Source: Candidatus Aminicenantota bacterium
GTDB lineage: Bacteria; Acidobacteriota; Aminicenantia; Aminicenantales; UBA8522
Direction: 5' to 3'
DNA: 5,939 bases
Assembly (NCBI GenBank): GCA_003524335.1
Contig: DQHV01000164.1
Coordinates: 2,381 to 8,319, forward strand
Part shown: one piece after another, positions 5,413 through 5,939 of the stretch
How the letters are laid out: every line of letters begins with the position of its first letter
How positions within the stretch are numbered: position 1 is the stretch's first letter
Translations under genes and position numbers: made by a program
The notes under the pieces: model-generated
Told to the model about the DNA's origin: nothing
Database searches by the model: none
What the model saw: the letters and a program-made list of their open reading frames with translations, nothing else

Positions 5413-5939
5413 TCAGTCTTCCTCTTCCGGCTTGACCCGGCCTTCCTTGACGGCCTCGGCGATGATCTTCTGTTGGATGTGCGAGGGCGCTTCCTCGTAG
5501 TGGGAGAACTCCATGAGGAAGGAGCCGCGGCCGCCGGTGATCGAGGTCAGGGTCGGCTCGAAATCGAGCATCTCCGACATCGGCACCTGGGCCTTGAGGA
5601 CGCGCATCGTCCCCTTCTGTTCCATGCCCTGGACCTTGCCGCGCCGGCCGTTGAGGTTGCCCATGATGTCGCCCATGTAGGCCTCGGGCGTATAGATCTC
5701 GACGTTCATGACCGGCTCGAGGAGCGTCGGCTTGGCTTCGCGGATGCCCGTCTTGTAGGCCTTGCTGGCCGCGATCTTGAAGGCGATATCGGACGAATCG
5801 ACGTCGTGGTAGGACCCGTCATAGAGGATGGCCTTGAAGTCGACCGTCGGGTAGCCGGCGAGGACCCCCTTCTTGCGGGCCTCCTGGATGCCCTTCTCGA
5901 CAGAGGGGATGAAGTTGCGCGGGATGGCGCCGCCGAAGA
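5413..5939 (-). CDS. fusA: Elongation factor G family protein, C-terminal part
   Basis: The N-terminal GTPase domain and start lie beyond the right edge. The 174 codons seen (read from 5937) cover the end of domain IV and domain V of EF-G: GGAIPRNFIPSVEKGI, GVLAGYPTVDFKAILYDGSY, HDVDSSDIAFKIAASKAY, LLEPVMNVEIYTPEAYMGDI, MGNLNGRRGKVQGME and RGSFLMEFSHYEEAP, ending in an acidic KPEEED tail. EF-G is the cytoplasmic GTPase that drives ribosomal translocation and, with RRF, ribosome recycling. PMSEMLDFEPTLTSITGGRG, where many canonical EF-Gs have a segment ending SLTQGRG, suggests a divergent EF-G (EF-G-2/fusA2-like) rather than the str-operon copy. This is a recollection-based judgement. The neighbouring genes are not ribosomal, which fits a stand-alone copy. 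Confidence 0.92.
   Translation of the reverse strand, partial: FGGAIPRNFIPSVEKGIQEARKKGVLAGYPTVDFKAILYDGSYHDVDSSDIAFKIAASKAYKTGIREAKPTLLEPVMNVEIYTPEAYMGDIMGNLNGRRGKVQGMEQKGTMRVLKAQVPMSEMLDFEPTLTSITGGRGSFLMEFSHYEEAPSHIQQKIIAEAVKEGRVKPEEED

Noticed and set aside
4493..5500. A 335-codon open frame on the + strand overlapping the MFS gene and the EF-G end.
   Set aside because: It is an alternate frame of the MFS gene, dominated by Arg, Pro, Gly and His, with no ribosome-binding site or motif.

Overview
The window is about 61% GC, densely packed bacterial DNA with six protein genes, two of them cut by the window ends. No rRNA, tRNA, CRISPR array or insertion sequence was seen. The secreted proteins carry Sec-type signal peptides, which suits a Gram-negative-type bacterium. 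Gene style (GC-rich, Q/P-rich linker after a signal peptide, ChaN-PDZ protein, EF-G type) would fit an Acidobacteriota/Aminicenantes-like or deltaproteobacteria-like lineage. That placement is an inference with low confidence.

Left end (1-916, + strand): the last 42 codons of the succinyl-CoA synthetase alpha subunit (sucD) are followed, after 3 nt and in the same frame, by a PHP-domain metal-dependent hydrolase. This gene has no ATG, GTG or TTG at its proper beginning and appears to start at ATT (133), 7 nt after an AGAGG ribosome-binding site. A 97-bp intergenic stretch follows. It holds an 8-bp inverted repeat and four GAATT boxes, and ends in a strong AGGAGG site for the next gene.

Middle (917-4126): a secreted metallo-beta-lactamase-fold hydrolase on the + strand meets a large secreted protein on the - strand, with directly abutting stop codons (TAG|CTA). 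The large protein (753 aa from its real start at 4126) is the most unusual object here. It is a three-part fusion of a ChaN-like (Tiki/EreA/haem-binding superfamily) domain, a PDZ domain and a complete class A beta-lactamase-like serine hydrolase with STFK, SDN and KTG motifs. The hydrolase has a roughly 40-residue insertion at its omega loop and a displaced general-base glutamate.

Right end (4127-5939): a 112-bp divergent intergenic region carries two good back-to-back sigma70-type promoters, TTGACG-18-TATGAT leftward for the fusion protein and TTGACA-17-TAGAAT rightward. The rightward promoter predicts a transcription start only 1-4 nt before the ATG of a 12-TM MFS transporter, so that mRNA is probably leaderless. 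The MFS gene converges with an EF-G family gene (C-terminal 174 residues present), 7 bp between stop codons.

How the genes may work together: the fusion protein and MFS transporter share a promoter region and could be co-regulated. The MBL-fold protein and the fusion protein would both act in the periplasm. A role in handling cell-wall-derived or beta-lactam-like compounds, with haem/iron or peptide sensing as an alternative, is a hypothesis only. sucD and the EF-G gene are ordinary housekeeping flanks.
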